Shown: positions 28,001 through 34,325 of the stretch, in pieces
How positions within the stretch are numbered: the stretch's first letter is position 1
How the letters are laid out: every line of letters begins with the position of its first letter
Assembly: GCA_949031345.1 (NCBI GenBank)
Contig: CARNVA010000006.1
Location: forward strand, 21,953 to 85,952
Length of the DNA stretch: 64,000 nt
DNA from: an uncultured Eubacteriales bacterium
GTDB taxonomy: Bacteria; Bacillota; Clostridia; Christensenellales; UBA1242
Direction of reading: 5' to 3'
Notes under the pieces: model-generated
Told to the model about the DNA's origin: nothing
The model's input: only the letters and a program-made list of their open reading frames with translations
Database searches by the model: none
Translations under genes and position numbers: made by a program

Positions 28001-29751
28001 GAGCCATTGATTGCAAACAAAGTAAGTTGTTGGCCATTTTCCATTGTATAAACGCCTGATGCTGAACGAATATATCCATTTTCGCCAATGATTTCATTTG
28101 CGCTTGAGATATAGTCATTTATATCTCCATTTCCGAAAGATGCGAAGAAAACTTTATCTTGATAGATATTATCTTCAGGAACAAAAGCATAATTTTCAAG
28201 GTCAACATTCTTAGGAACAATTGTGCTTACGCCACCAGTTGTTGAATATTGCAACAGCACATCAATATCAGATTGGTCTGTCCATGCGACATCACCTTCG
28301 ACATGTTTTGTAATATCAAGCACAACCTCTCTTATAAGTGCAGTTCCTTCAGTTTGCTCAAATAGAGCTTGGTCATCACCTACGATAAGTGCGATGTTCA
28401 TCTTAATGTTTGCAGCTTCTGTTGCTGATAATGTCCAATAAGAATATCTTACATTGCTCACTTTTGAATTTGGTTTGTAATAGCGTTTGCCACCAATTGT
28501 AACAAAGTCGCCACCAGACACATTCAAAATTTTATTATCTATTGTTGGGTCTTTTCCGTCAAGCTCAAAATTTATGGCAATATTCTTCAAAAGATTGTCA
28601 AGAATAAGCCCCGAGCTTGAATATACATTTACACCTAAGTAATCGCTGTCGCTTTGGAATGAATAGTTGTTTAAATAGAGATTCAATGGCTGTTCTGCTT
28701 TCATTGAAATATTTGACTTGTTGACTGTAAATCTTCCAATATTTTCTTCGCCGATTGCCATGATAACATGAGATGTGGTTGTAAGATTTTGATTTTCACT
28801 TAAGAAGCGAAGCACGCTTTGATAATATGAAGCATTGTCAATGCCCTCTTCTGAAGCAAACTCTCTTTCATATTCAATTTGAGCTTTAGCATTTGAGAAA
28901 GTATAGCTGTTTATTCTTATATTTTGTGCCATTTGGTCGCCTGCAAGAAGGTGTAATTCATGCATGCTGTCATAGACAGTTGTCAAGCTGTCAGAGCTGA
29001 CTGGTTCATAATAAGATTTTTTAAGTCTCCAAGCAGACTCTTCTCTTTCGCTGAGGTTGTCACTATACATATACAAGCTTTTGCTTGGAAGATATTTTGA
29101 CCTCAATGTAAAACTTTCATTTTTTACAACTTGCGAAACAACTTCGCCTTTAGAGTTGATAATCAATGTCTCTGTGCTGTAAACAGGCACATCAACTGCA
29201 ACATTTATAAATGCTGGATTTATTTGTATGTATTCACTTTGCGCCCTTAATGATGCAAGTCCGCCAGCAATCCATTGAACAGGATTGTTTTGGTGGTCGA
29301 GAATGACAGTCCCATCATCGTCACGCAAATCACTTCTTACAAGATGCACTGTGAATGGTCGTCCAAGAATAACCTCTTGTGGCACTTCAATAACGCCGTT
29401 TGAGACTTTTCCGTCAAGCACAGTTGTTGGGCTTCCACCAGTAAACGAAAGGCTGACCTTTCTTTGAGTAACACCCTCATTTGTCGCAACTATTGTAAGC
29501 TGAAAGTCTTCACCTGTTTCAATCTGGTTTGTTGCCGCATTAAACAGCCCATCATCATAGGAGAAATTTATCCCTTCTGGTGAAACGACTTTTTCATCAA
29601 ACCCGCCTGTAAGATAAACGCCAAGCACGGTCGCACCCGAAATGGCAAAAACACCTGCAACAACTGCAACGATGGTCATCCAAATTTTCCAACGCACCTT
29701 AAGCTTTGGCTCTTTTTTCTTATTTTCAGCACTCTTATCTTTCTTTCTCAT
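19075..29751 (-). CDS. giant membrane-anchored extracellular protein (3558 aa)
   Basis: The first 24 residues are strongly basic. One membrane segment follows (about residues 25-50), and then about 3500 residues are rich in Asn, Ser, Thr, Tyr and alternating hydrophobic residues, as in stacked beta-sandwich (Ig-like or adhesin) domains. This predicts an N-in, C-out fibre attached by its N-terminus. There is no sortase motif, S-layer homology domain, cohesin or choline-binding repeat, and no strong internal repetition at residue level. Cysteines are very rare. I cannot name a family. GAGGTG lies eight bases before the ATG, inside a small upstream ORF that overlaps the start by four bases. The frame is intact over 10.7 kb, so it is under selection. 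A role in adhesion or cell-cell contact is inferred from architecture only. Confidence 0.85.
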   Translation of the reverse strand: MRKKDKSAENKKKEPKLKVRWKIWMTIVAVVAGVFAISGATVLGVYLTGGFDEKVVSPEGINFSYDDGLFNAATNQIETGEDFQLTIVATNEGVTQRKVSLSFTGGSPTTVLDGKVSNGVIEVPQEVILGRPFTVHLVRSDLRDDDGTVILDHQNNPVQWIAGGLASLRAQSEYIQINPAFINVAVDVPVYSTETLIINSKGEVVSQVVKNESFTLRSKYLPSKSLYMYSDNLSEREESAWRLKKSYYEPVSSDSLTTVYDSMHELHLLAGDQMAQNIRINSYTFSNAKAQIEYEREFASEEGIDNASYYQSVLRFLSENQNLTTTSHVIMAIGEENIGRFTVNKSNISMKAEQPLNLYLNNYSFQSDSDYLGVNVYSSSGLILDNLLKNIAINFELDGKDPTIDNKILNVSGGDFVTIGGKRYYKPNSKVSNVRYSYWTLSATEAANIKMNIALIVGDDQALFEQTEGTALIREVVLDITKHVEGDVAWTDQSDIDVLLQYSTTGGVSTIVPKNVDLENYAFVPEDNIYQDKVFFASFGNGDINDYISSANEIIGENGYIRSASGVYTMENGQQLTLFAINGSRLTLYNTGVFTLYFATVKPDLSESGLYNIVEMSSGYKRINCKKSLYTDSVYDFNVDTTLFPVVNNETSINQGSDYDFGIGFKIGSESVPVFKDEFQKGLMKPVILDVAGNDISELFTFDDGVLTNATDSGEAYLEYRVRTKSSVQINEIQGIRLGYISLNYDNGEDEPINWTNALTDRICVYKPTAMKIELTENDISRAINGGNKVKVEQSLNNDGLFRTAITISLTADTSDVSTNVTDFINKLVGARGAYLTITDQKGKTETLSGQWSFALKGGNMNIITLSADGKSFTFRNTQSDDFVPLSLVIKSADGNSTLLNEDGEEFIINFDVKSTGLTKIAYDSADNGNYDPYVANPSKESEDTSKAVVTKYGASSDSNAYLDLKEVIKFYCKDETGNDVLYNLITFKFSPQYYSVANLSDKQIQDLFGLNGMLELYNDAGPIDFRGNYLAENIRNILATATITKIYIKKNFASAHTIQLAVSDEGGSGAVDTSLDIVLRPNVSVSNETYNEVYAGEENNTELVNKVTNLNAGGVEVSLNSAFTSPTYYIVLNSVDSKYRLVASETAISGAIGVYKPFDNQLKFKDFWDEEVKNFTVYFQPEGSNYYAIDHPITFTVNRDLKIEDKKGTLYVLGDQSSMGDLVSVTRHSGALITSSSASDFSITYEFSDYFNYTAEGIKRVENKNFFFDYNQKNLSTTLTIKYGSIIFDEIEVNIELINSGEVYDNDVYKHIASQFAISSNDSLSNAIKVDTQKVKNDDKDIEYLVFAANKSWVWKLNHFDNYNLEAGSIDNFGNRIRNYEVSNSNISFKSQTAILAGLNDETKYLVIRVVSSTDGQTYATMHIPYILSSAGYDFVKYNSDKVADDRTLETALLKPEQLLEKGIYNEINAGQKSQILSEYTHDNNTNLTDGGLYTIKNFAQYLENYVLDENYVLQGEDGEDVTIGEKYDDYSSLVKDKIVNKDNINKEAKGYLTLNHLPTSLTDDAFIAFEYILERSSGNRQSFYYLLKVRPDLIVEKPIYAYSDGEGGTTEYIQGGLNEINEVDLEKLYDNKTLHENEKKFMVSKDIVLSGSDNASSKEGVNTILTLDINSNSTIQFTNKGDKVIKEFAANTTPINIDLKEHDYFLDNFDGEIIGEVVNVTILKGDASISYNGVKLLSTLKYTNEVTTVVVGDRVLTNAEMWKNYLDISFSNDYRTMFYRPLVSTKMTITIKHSYNGGTKEELSVVGGEQLYTFILNEDAEIFTVEFNTENERVESTDYAITLKNGEMSSYSLNINLIKKEESGSTIGTIIYNRLSVNAISGEEFIDSYNYNKATGKFDIILKDYIDSDKVVTFAAYTNVGYLSTFTVNLKANVTYYPNESKTTLKAGMDHQVNGQFIALKQGKDSLEELFKIKSAQIRGEGKDFVEFIGNNSFFRVYDLISDMKITIDYVVEFDCEGKTDLSESLMALDGKQFKFTQEYTLKANINSISSFTAEGEIIAGQRHEVDVENLYNTTSSLSENSSITLEATSPNPAFKGVEFTDGKFEFLTGYVSSKVTIELRVEVKIFKGSVSAARAGEIYQSYMLTYSFVVAPSVQLNLNYPAPNSTANLTNEFVESGVVYENIKTMLNKKAIFSNANRVQIFQALSERNERNEVVYNTQAIEDWNNNFDEKNFSVVVNSKSSNAKVSVREESGTFKEVSLNGTIDLNKNVKFELTGTSGSEALVELAVTYQSVSKVYYVKIMRNTLQLQLQTVSNYTQAGLYTEENDGKTETNSVSYEKIYVDKTATNGLLAGGRLIQAKLNDTMAGYQDDYYFVFSAVENGTENVKYYASFPIFISANDQSKTLYYDLGISFLNKTYHGLYLASKLDKLGISIKGNDRLLQKKNAENQDQDITSEDLKDEKTKLDLDLSASIFAIQNEKPQISLANRIQMTYGLDENGKEILVDYEKYNSIFKGEDIDIEVEKDDETTTVNTAESRGTIQRPSSIKLDEINKAALNLTFVMNDGSIDDASSKSEKLFTLNYYYMASVDIEVAEAASMAGNFITLEVNREYSSLSTLIGIKHPTTNRPISASDFTQGTSHIAFNFIYANHERYSDFESGITEKEYSKGDKDEIYLGELVNSYLNKKDYNIGEFKRSVNDNGSDDNVYNLNYVFRGAISNSNKNVYDYTLIPYGAKNTGDYVLGKLVYNVGDFTRVYYVVFKIVSDYVVSFAGSADNATEEENGTIISNFDNVNTISETKSDDNGLYYNDFTLTGQNGYVSIKHKNNPSAGELSTKNFNIIISEDKMIESVSFNKAENLNQKIFTNINSSQKSDWSYNEGAKRYSYNKDGKDILFNNVVAVIFGDQNYYFEGTDDYDYKYRLYFRLQATKPTPTISNSITITEEEFLDLGAVYQELSITKQSGGQNNYVINSSSPQTPNSELSKVKLLNFQNIETWQFGENYTVPQAKDEQKVYLEIPANKNVSYGNVGYVAKDNSNASEGAYTINFVNGTDYLKFPMIQFISVESLKLYNVKTNEFVQDINKNTPVPAATDDTSNKKWTFATKTGYFSNENEEVIEGEEVTPTTSGPRAVRGKIKEATGNQAEEYDAELWKMPVIKNTDIFEGTNTAQLRLVITLKYDSNPNDNNQSDYDSVIEYCDCPIVITIRRLASIKQAENNVIRDGEAFEVGKMVESGDNTSGFEIKSFLNDTLEVLVPGNTDVSFNVSLRRNGTNENDTTNVSTSISLQNTGYSWARTYYVSLSQYLGINVKLNDEIKISSVSNRYTQFFYIKNGNSEILEEKTGKIILQESDNTYNFTVSAIQNDIAFVENIERLGSNNYFGINKYYIVNGKYLNDETIYAYRFTANYTVTGYAYVLQKLQTPIAFTIDITDAGSTESEYNIRLENWMTGAFKLKRATLSNGSITTGEDVSVSDKLQYFSFAIEESPDSSGSSVGNAKISSEGILTIPKSFTRDQYVKIQILMKVSGKDRNIGEDETGDGKVILGTVNVSLKEDLPKA

Positions 29752-29891
29752 TTATGGCACCTCATAATCATATTTTGGTAAACATATCTATGTAAAACCT
29801 TGTCAAAATAAAAACATATTTTGCATGCTTTTTCCGAAGCAAACATATCCTCTATTTTATTTTGCAAGGTAAAGGATTTTTTTGTGGCCAT
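29748..29891 (-). CDS. possible small upstream protein coupled to the giant gene (47 aa)
   Basis: An ATG follows AAGGA and AGGGG sequences. The frame ends in TGA overlapping the giant gene's ATG (ATGA), and the giant gene's own GAGGTG lies in its last codons. The product has CKIC in the middle and RCHK near its end, so it might bind metal. No family is recognised. It could be a real small protein or a leader peptide whose translation sets expression of the giant protein. Confidence 0.4.
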   Translation of the reverse strand: MATKKSFTLQNKIEDMFASEKACKICFYFDKVLHRYVYQNMIMRCHK

Positions 29892-29908
29892 AGCAGCCCC
29901 TATTCCTT

Positions 29909-29945
29909 CTTGTAACATTATAATTTTTATTACAAGAAAAGGCAA
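29909..29945 (-). promoter_or_regulatory. promoter of the giant gene, flanked by an inverted repeat
   Basis: Minus-strand TTGCCT (29940-29945), 17-bp spacer, TATAAT (29917-29922). CTTGTAA (29909-29915) and TTACAAG (29930-29936) form a perfect 7-bp inverted repeat centred on the -10 region, a likely operator. A second 6-bp inverted repeat (29941-29956) covers the -35. Confidence 0.6.
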
Positions 29946-30064
29946 ATAATTTTGCCCCTTTTCAAAATTATTTTAGATAATATATATATATTATAAATAT
30001 AAATCTCAAAATTATAAGCAAGCACGCCCAAAAAATTAAGGCAATTTTAAAAGGCTGTTTTTGA

Positions 30065-30106
30065 TTGACAATGGCCTTGCTTTTCTTTATACTAGAATTT
30101 AAGGAG
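30065..30106 (+). promoter_or_regulatory. promoter and ribosome-binding site of the ABC-F gene
   Basis: TTGACA (30065-30070), 17-bp spacer, TATACT (30088-30093), then AAGGAG (30101-30106) five bases before the ATG at 30112. Confidence 0.85.
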
Positions 30107-30111
30107 TAAAA

Positions 30112-31692
30112 ATGCTACAAGTCACTAATGTATCACTCGCCTTTGGTGGACGAGTGCTTTATAAAGATGTCAATTTAAAATTTACAAAAGGAAACTGCTA
30201 TGGAATAATCGGTGCAAACGGTGCTGGTAAGTCTACTTTTTTGAAAATTATTACAGGAGAGATTGAAGCCAATACAGGTGAAATTTCAATCACACCTGGC
30301 GAGCGAATGTCAGTGCTTGCACAAAACCAAAACGCTTATGACAACGAAACAGTTTTAAACACTGTATTACTTGGACACAAAAGACTGATGGATATACAAA
30401 AGGAAAAAGATGAGCTTTACATGAAACCAGACTTTTCTGAAGAAGATGGACTTAGGGCTGGCGAGCTTGAAACTGAATTTGCCGAGCTTGGCGGCTGGGA
30501 AGCTGAAAGTGAAGCAAAGAGTCTCCTTCAAAGTATGGGCATTGAAGAAGGTTTATTCAACGAATTGATGGGAGGTCTTGACGCCAAAATCAAAGTCAAA
30601 ATCTTGCTTGCTCAAGCGCTTTTTGGCAATCCAGATATTTTAATTCTTGACGAGCCAACAAACAACCTCGACTTCAAAACTTCTCGCTGGCTTGAAGATT
30701 ATTTGCTTGAGTTTGAAAATATCGTCATCATTGTTTCCCACAACCGTCACTTCCTCAACAAAGTTTGCACTCACATTTGCGATGTGGATTATGGAAAGAT
30801 AAATATGTTTATCGGAAACTATGACTTTTGGTATGAATCAAGTCAATTGATTCTCAGACAGATGAAAGACCAAAACAAAAAGTCGGAACAGCGCGCTAAA
30901 GAGCTTAAAGAATTTATTGCCCGTTTCTCAGCAAATGCCTCAAAATCCAAACAGGCAACAAGCCGAAAGAGAGAGCTTGAACGACTGACAATAGAAGACA
31001 TCAAACCTTCTTCAAGGAAGTATCCTTACATCAACTTTGAATATACTCAAGAAATAGGCAAAGAGATTTTAAAAGTAGACCACCTTACAAAAGCTGGAAT
31101 GTTCAAAAATTTAAGTTTCAACATTGAAAAAGGGCAAAAAGTAGTGTTTTTTGCAAAAAATAGCCAAATTTTAACCACTTTATTCAATATTATCCTTGGA
31201 GTAGAAAAAGCTGACCACGGTCAAGTGTTTGTTGGAAAGACAATAAAAATGAGCAATCTTCCACAAAATAACAATGAATATTTTGAAGGAAATACCTCAT
31301 CAATTGTTGATTGGCTTAGACAATATTCTGCCGACCAAAATGAAACTTACATCAGAAGCTGGCTTGGAAGAATGCTGTTCACAGGCGAAGAAAATCTCAA
31401 ACCTGCAAATGTTCTTTCTGGTGGAGAACGCGTGAGATGTATGCTTGCAAAAATGATGCTCGAACAAGGCAATCTTGTCATTTTAGACGAGCCAACCAAC
31501 CACCTCGACCTCGAATCAATTACCGCACTCAATAAGGGAATGGTAAATTTTAGAGGAAACCTGTTGTTCTCAACTCATGACCAAGAAATTATCGAAACTG
31601 TCGCAAACAGAATTATTGATATTGTAGATGAAAACAAGATAATTGATTTTACAGGAACATATCAAGAATATATCGAAAAATACAACAAATAA
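30112..31692 (+). CDS. ykpA: ABC-F family ATPase, YkpA/YbiT type (526 aa)
   Basis: A soluble ribosome-associated ATPase with two nucleotide-binding domains and no membrane part. NBD1 has Walker A GANGAGKST, Walker B ILILDEPTNNLD and the long linker with FSANASKSKQATSRKRELERL, typical of the YbiT/YkpA branch. NBD2 has a good signature (LSGGERVRCM) and Walker B (LVILDEPTNHLD), but its Walker A is degraded to FAKNSQILTTL, with no glycine-lysine pair. NBD1 in turn lacks a normal signature (LMGGLDAKIKV). One composite ATP site is therefore intact and the other is lost on both sides. As far as I recall, this asymmetry is shared by Firmicute YkpA proteins. It is not an obvious antibiotic-resistance ABC-F. 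It has its own promoter and terminator. Confidence 0.9.
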   Translation: MLQVTNVSLAFGGRVLYKDVNLKFTKGNCYGIIGANGAGKSTFLKIITGEIEANTGEISITPGERMSVLAQNQNAYDNETVLNTVLLGHKRLMDIQKEKDELYMKPDFSEEDGLRAGELETEFAELGGWEAESEAKSLLQSMGIEEGLFNELMGGLDAKIKVKILLAQALFGNPDILILDEPTNNLDFKTSRWLEDYLLEFENIVIIVSHNRHFLNKVCTHICDVDYGKINMFIGNYDFWYESSQLILRQMKDQNKKSEQRAKELKEFIARFSANASKSKQATSRKRELERLTIEDIKPSSRKYPYINFEYTQEIGKEILKVDHLTKAGMFKNLSFNIEKGQKVVFFAKNSQILTTLFNIILGVEKADHGQVFVGKTIKMSNLPQNNNEYFEGNTSSIVDWLRQYSADQNETYIRSWLGRMLFTGEENLKPANVLSGGERVRCMLAKMMLEQGNLVILDEPTNHLDLESITALNKGMVNFRGNLLFSTHDQEIIETVANRIIDIVDENKIIDFTGTYQEYIEKYNK

Positions 31693-31717
31693 TATTAAAA
31701 TATGCTTATTTTAAAGA

Positions 31718-31744
31718 AAAAAACCGCAAAAATTGCGGTTTTTT
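31718..31744. terminator. bidirectional terminator
   Basis: A 12-bp stem (31718-31729 with 31733-31744) with A and T runs, between the convergent ABC-F gene and the 237-residue unknown gene. Confidence 0.88.
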
Positions 31745-31754
31745 ATTGTTTTTA

Positions 31755-32468
31755 TTAAATCATGTTTTGTTCGTCAATATCTTCTTGAGTCCCAATTATG
31801 TTATAAGCCACTTTAAAAAGCGAATTTGAAACTATAAAAAAGTCACGCGTGGAAGCATATTCAATGCAGAGTTTTGAGCCAAGCGGAGCATATACATATT
31901 CCCCCCAAGGAGTCTTAAAATATATATTTTTTGTAAGTGTTGTATATTTTTTTGCAATATCATTTGGCTTGTATAAATCCCACTCTAAGTTGTCTAAACT
32001 ATAATTATTTTTAAAAGTATCACCCTTGACTAAGAATGTCTGACCGTCAGCATATGAAATCATCATTGATTCGCTGCTGACATCTTTTTCTTGAACGACA
32101 TATTTTTGTTTTTTTAAAGCATAAACTCTGCCATTTTGACTGAATCTCATTCTTAAATCAAGCACTTGACCTACACTTGCTTTGGTCGCATATACGCCAA
32201 CATTTTTCTGCGCGATAAAAACTGTTCCATCAGAAATATCTTTAAGAAGGGCTTTTATATCATCAGTGCCGACTAAGTCAATTTTTTCAAAGTCTATAAT
32301 CTTTTCTGTATAGCCATCAATCGAATAAATTGCCTTTCTCACCTGCCCTCCTTTTAAAACTGCAAAACAATTTTTCTTATTGCAATTATTTTTTCCTACT
32401 AATATTTTACTCTGTTGCTTGCGATTGTCAATAGAATTTGCCAAATTAAACCATTCATATATAATCAT
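31755..32468 (-). CDS. unknown protein (237 aa)
   Basis: I recognise no family. The protein is soluble, basic at the N-terminus and looks beta-rich, with short repeated strand-turn units such as GQVRKAIYSIDGYTEKII, GTVFIAQKNVGVYAT and NIYFKTPWGEYVYAPLGSKL. Two cysteines in KNNCNKKNC near residue 30 may bind metal. No signal peptide or membrane segment is present. The second half has two repeats of the pattern [FY]xVKxxxxKxxY, as in proteins that read out a small beta fold. No clear ribosome-binding site lies ahead of the ATG, so the start is uncertain. The gene is divergent from the T-box-controlled glyS and shares the intergenic region with it. Confidence 0.65.
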   Translation of the reverse strand: MIIYEWFNLANSIDNRKQQSKILVGKNNCNKKNCFAVLKGGQVRKAIYSIDGYTEKIIDFEKIDLVGTDDIKALLKDISDGTVFIAQKNVGVYATKASVGQVLDLRMRFSQNGRVYALKKQKYVVQEKDVSSESMMISYADGQTFLVKGDTFKNNYSLDNLEWDLYKPNDIAKKYTTLTKNIYFKTPWGEYVYAPLGSKLCIEYASTRDFFIVSNSLFKVAYNIIGTQEDIDEQNMI

Positions 32469-32571
32469 TTTATTGTTATCTATGCATTTTTACTTTTGTG
32501 AGTTTTGTTTGACAACTATTTTCCCAAGCATTTCATATTTTGTTGCCTCTTCAAATTTCTATGAAAAAGTG

Positions 32572-32600
32572 TTGACTTATTGTTTGAAAAAGAATATACT
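32572..32600 (+). promoter_or_regulatory. promoter of the glyS T-box leader
   Basis: TTGACT (32572-32577), 17-bp spacer, TATACT (32595-32600), placing +1 near 32607. Confidence 0.85.
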
Positions 32601-32606
32601 ATTTTT

Positions 32607-32749
32607 AAGTGATGACGGAATTGGCAACTCCATAGCTTAACGCGTGTCGGCGTAAAGACTTTCAAATGAGGTGACTTTGGTCACGAATTAGGGTGGAACA
32701 GCGTTTTAATCTACGCCCCTATTGCTTTAAAAGGCAATGGGGCTTTTTT
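32607..32749 (+). promoter_or_regulatory. glycine T-box riboswitch with terminator
   Basis: A T-box sequence AGGGTGGAACAGCG (32690-32703) follows a stem III hairpin (GTGAC/GTCAC, 32672-32685). AGGG and AGCGT can pair with ACGC and CCCT around 32713-32720 to form the antiterminator, while GCCCC..ATTGC pairs with GCAATGGGGC (32715-32743) as the competing terminator, followed by T6. The bulge reads UGGA, complementary to a UCCA tRNA end, as in tRNA-Gly. GGC at 32623-32625 is the best specifier candidate. Uncharged tRNA-Gly should allow read-through into glyS. The part before stem III is only about 60 bases, so stem I is short. Confidence 0.9.
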
Positions 32750-32836
32750 ATTGTATCTACATAATAAAAAAAGCTTTACGCCTTGAAAAAGCGGACAATA
32801 ATTTATTTTATAATAACCAAAATAAAAGGAGAATTT

Positions 32837-34213
32837 ATGGAAACAAAAGCGACAATGGACAAAATTGTAAACTTATGTAAAGGAAGAGGCTTTATCTTTC
32901 AAGGAAGTGAAATTTATGGCGGCTTTGCAAACACTTGGGACTTTGGTCCTGTTGGAGTTGAACTTAAAAACAACATTAAAAGAGCTTGGTGGAAAAGATT
33001 TGTTCAAGAAGACCCAAGCACTTATGGCGTTGACGCAGCAATTTTAATGAATCCAACAGTTTGGCAGGCGTCAGGTCATGTTGAAAGTTTTGGTGATCCA
33101 AAAATGGATTGTCGAAATTGCAAAACAAGACACCGCGCCGACACTTTAATTGAAGCACACAGTAAAGGCAAAATTTCAGCTGAAGGCATGAGCAATGAAG
33201 AAATGGAGCATTACATTGAAGAGCATGATGTCAAATGCCCTGTTTGTGGAAAACGCGACTTTACACCAATCAGAAAATTCAATCCAATGTTTACCACTTC
33301 AAGAGCAATGACAGGAGATGAAGCTGACATCGTTTATCTTCGTCCTGAAACCTGCCAAGGCGAATATATCAACTTTTTAAATGTTCAACGCTCTACTCGC
33401 GCAAAAGTGCCTTTTGCAATCGCACAAATTGGAAAATCTTTCAGAAATGAAATCACCCCAGGAAACTTTCTTTTCAGAACAATCGAATTTGAACAAATGG
33501 AACTTCAAAAATTCTGCAAAGATGAAACAAGTATGAACATATATGCAGACTATAAAGAAAGAGCTATGAAATTTGTTGAAGACTTAGGACTTAAAAGCCA
33601 GCATTTGAGATTTCACGACCATGACAAATTGGCTCACTATGCAAAAGCCGCCTGCGATATTCAATATTACTTCCCTATGGGCTGGCAAGAACTTAATGGA
33701 ATACATCACCGTGGCACTTGGGATTTGTCAAGGCATCAAGAATACAGCGGAAAAAATATGAATTATCTTGACCCTGTGACAAATGAAAAATACATTCCAA
33801 CAGTTGTCGAATATTCTATTGGTGCTGACAGACTTACCCTTGCTCTTATGTGTGAAGCCTATGATGAAGAAACTCTTGAAAATGGCGAAACCAGAGTTGT
33901 TATGCACTTCCACCCTGCAATCGCACCATACAAAGTTGCAATTCTTCCTCTTCAGAAAAATCTTGGAGATAAGGCAAGAGAGGTCTATGCAAATCTTTCA
34001 AAAAACTTTATGTGTGACTATGATGAAGCTGGCTCAATTGGAAAGCGTTATCGCCGTCAAGATGAAATCGGAACACCTTTCTGCGTAACCATTGACTTTG
34101 ATACTCTTGAAGACAACACCGTCACCATTCGTGACCGTGACAGCATGGAACAAATAAGACTTAATATCAACGAGCTTTCTTCTTATATTGAAAGTAAAAT
34201 CAAGTTTAACTAA
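32837..34213 (+). CDS. glyQS: glycyl-tRNA synthetase, single-chain type (458 aa)
   Basis: A class II synthetase that charges tRNA-Gly. The N-terminus has the family's KGRGFIFQGSEIYGGF and WDFGPVG, class II motif 2 is in FRNEITPGNFLFRTIEFEQMEL, and motif 3 in IGADRLTLALM. A zinc-type Cys pair (CRNC at about residue 93, CPVC at about residue 135) matches the insertion of this dimeric form. The C-terminal anticodon-binding domain starts near residue 355 (PYKVAILPL). Length is normal for the alpha-2 type. The open frame starts earlier, but AAAGGAG precedes the ATG at 32837 at ideal spacing. Expression is governed by the T-box upstream. Confidence 0.96.
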   Translation: METKATMDKIVNLCKGRGFIFQGSEIYGGFANTWDFGPVGVELKNNIKRAWWKRFVQEDPSTYGVDAAILMNPTVWQASGHVESFGDPKMDCRNCKTRHRADTLIEAHSKGKISAEGMSNEEMEHYIEEHDVKCPVCGKRDFTPIRKFNPMFTTSRAMTGDEADIVYLRPETCQGEYINFLNVQRSTRAKVPFAIAQIGKSFRNEITPGNFLFRTIEFEQMELQKFCKDETSMNIYADYKERAMKFVEDLGLKSQHLRFHDHDKLAHYAKAACDIQYYFPMGWQELNGIHHRGTWDLSRHQEYSGKNMNYLDPVTNEKYIPTVVEYSIGADRLTLALMCEAYDEETLENGETRVVMHFHPAIAPYKVAILPLQKNLGDKAREVYANLSKNFMCDYDEAGSIGKRYRRQDEIGTPFCVTIDFDTLEDNTVTIRDRDSMEQIRLNINELSSYIESKIKFN

Positions 34214-34280
34214 GCAGTAAAAAATAATCAATTTTCATAATAATTTATTAAATTTTAAGAAAAACTGCATAAAAATCGCA

Positions 34281-34316
34281 AAAAAACAAGGAATTTTTAA
34301 TATTTCCTTGTTTTTT
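34281..34316. terminator. bidirectional terminator
   Basis: A 13-bp perfect stem (34281-34293 with 34304-34316) with A6 and T6, shared by glyS and the convergent radical SAM operon. Confidence 0.9.
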
Positions 34317-34325
34317 TGTTGTTTA

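Noticed and set aside
29941..29956. Terminator upstream of the giant gene
   Set aside because: The hairpin covers the -35 element, and no gene reads into it from the right on the minus strand; more likely regulatory or incidental.
32611..32650. A GGAATTGGCA stretch resembling the D-arm of tRNA-Leu
   Set aside because: No acceptor stem, anticodon arm or T-arm follows. The stretch belongs to the T-box leader.
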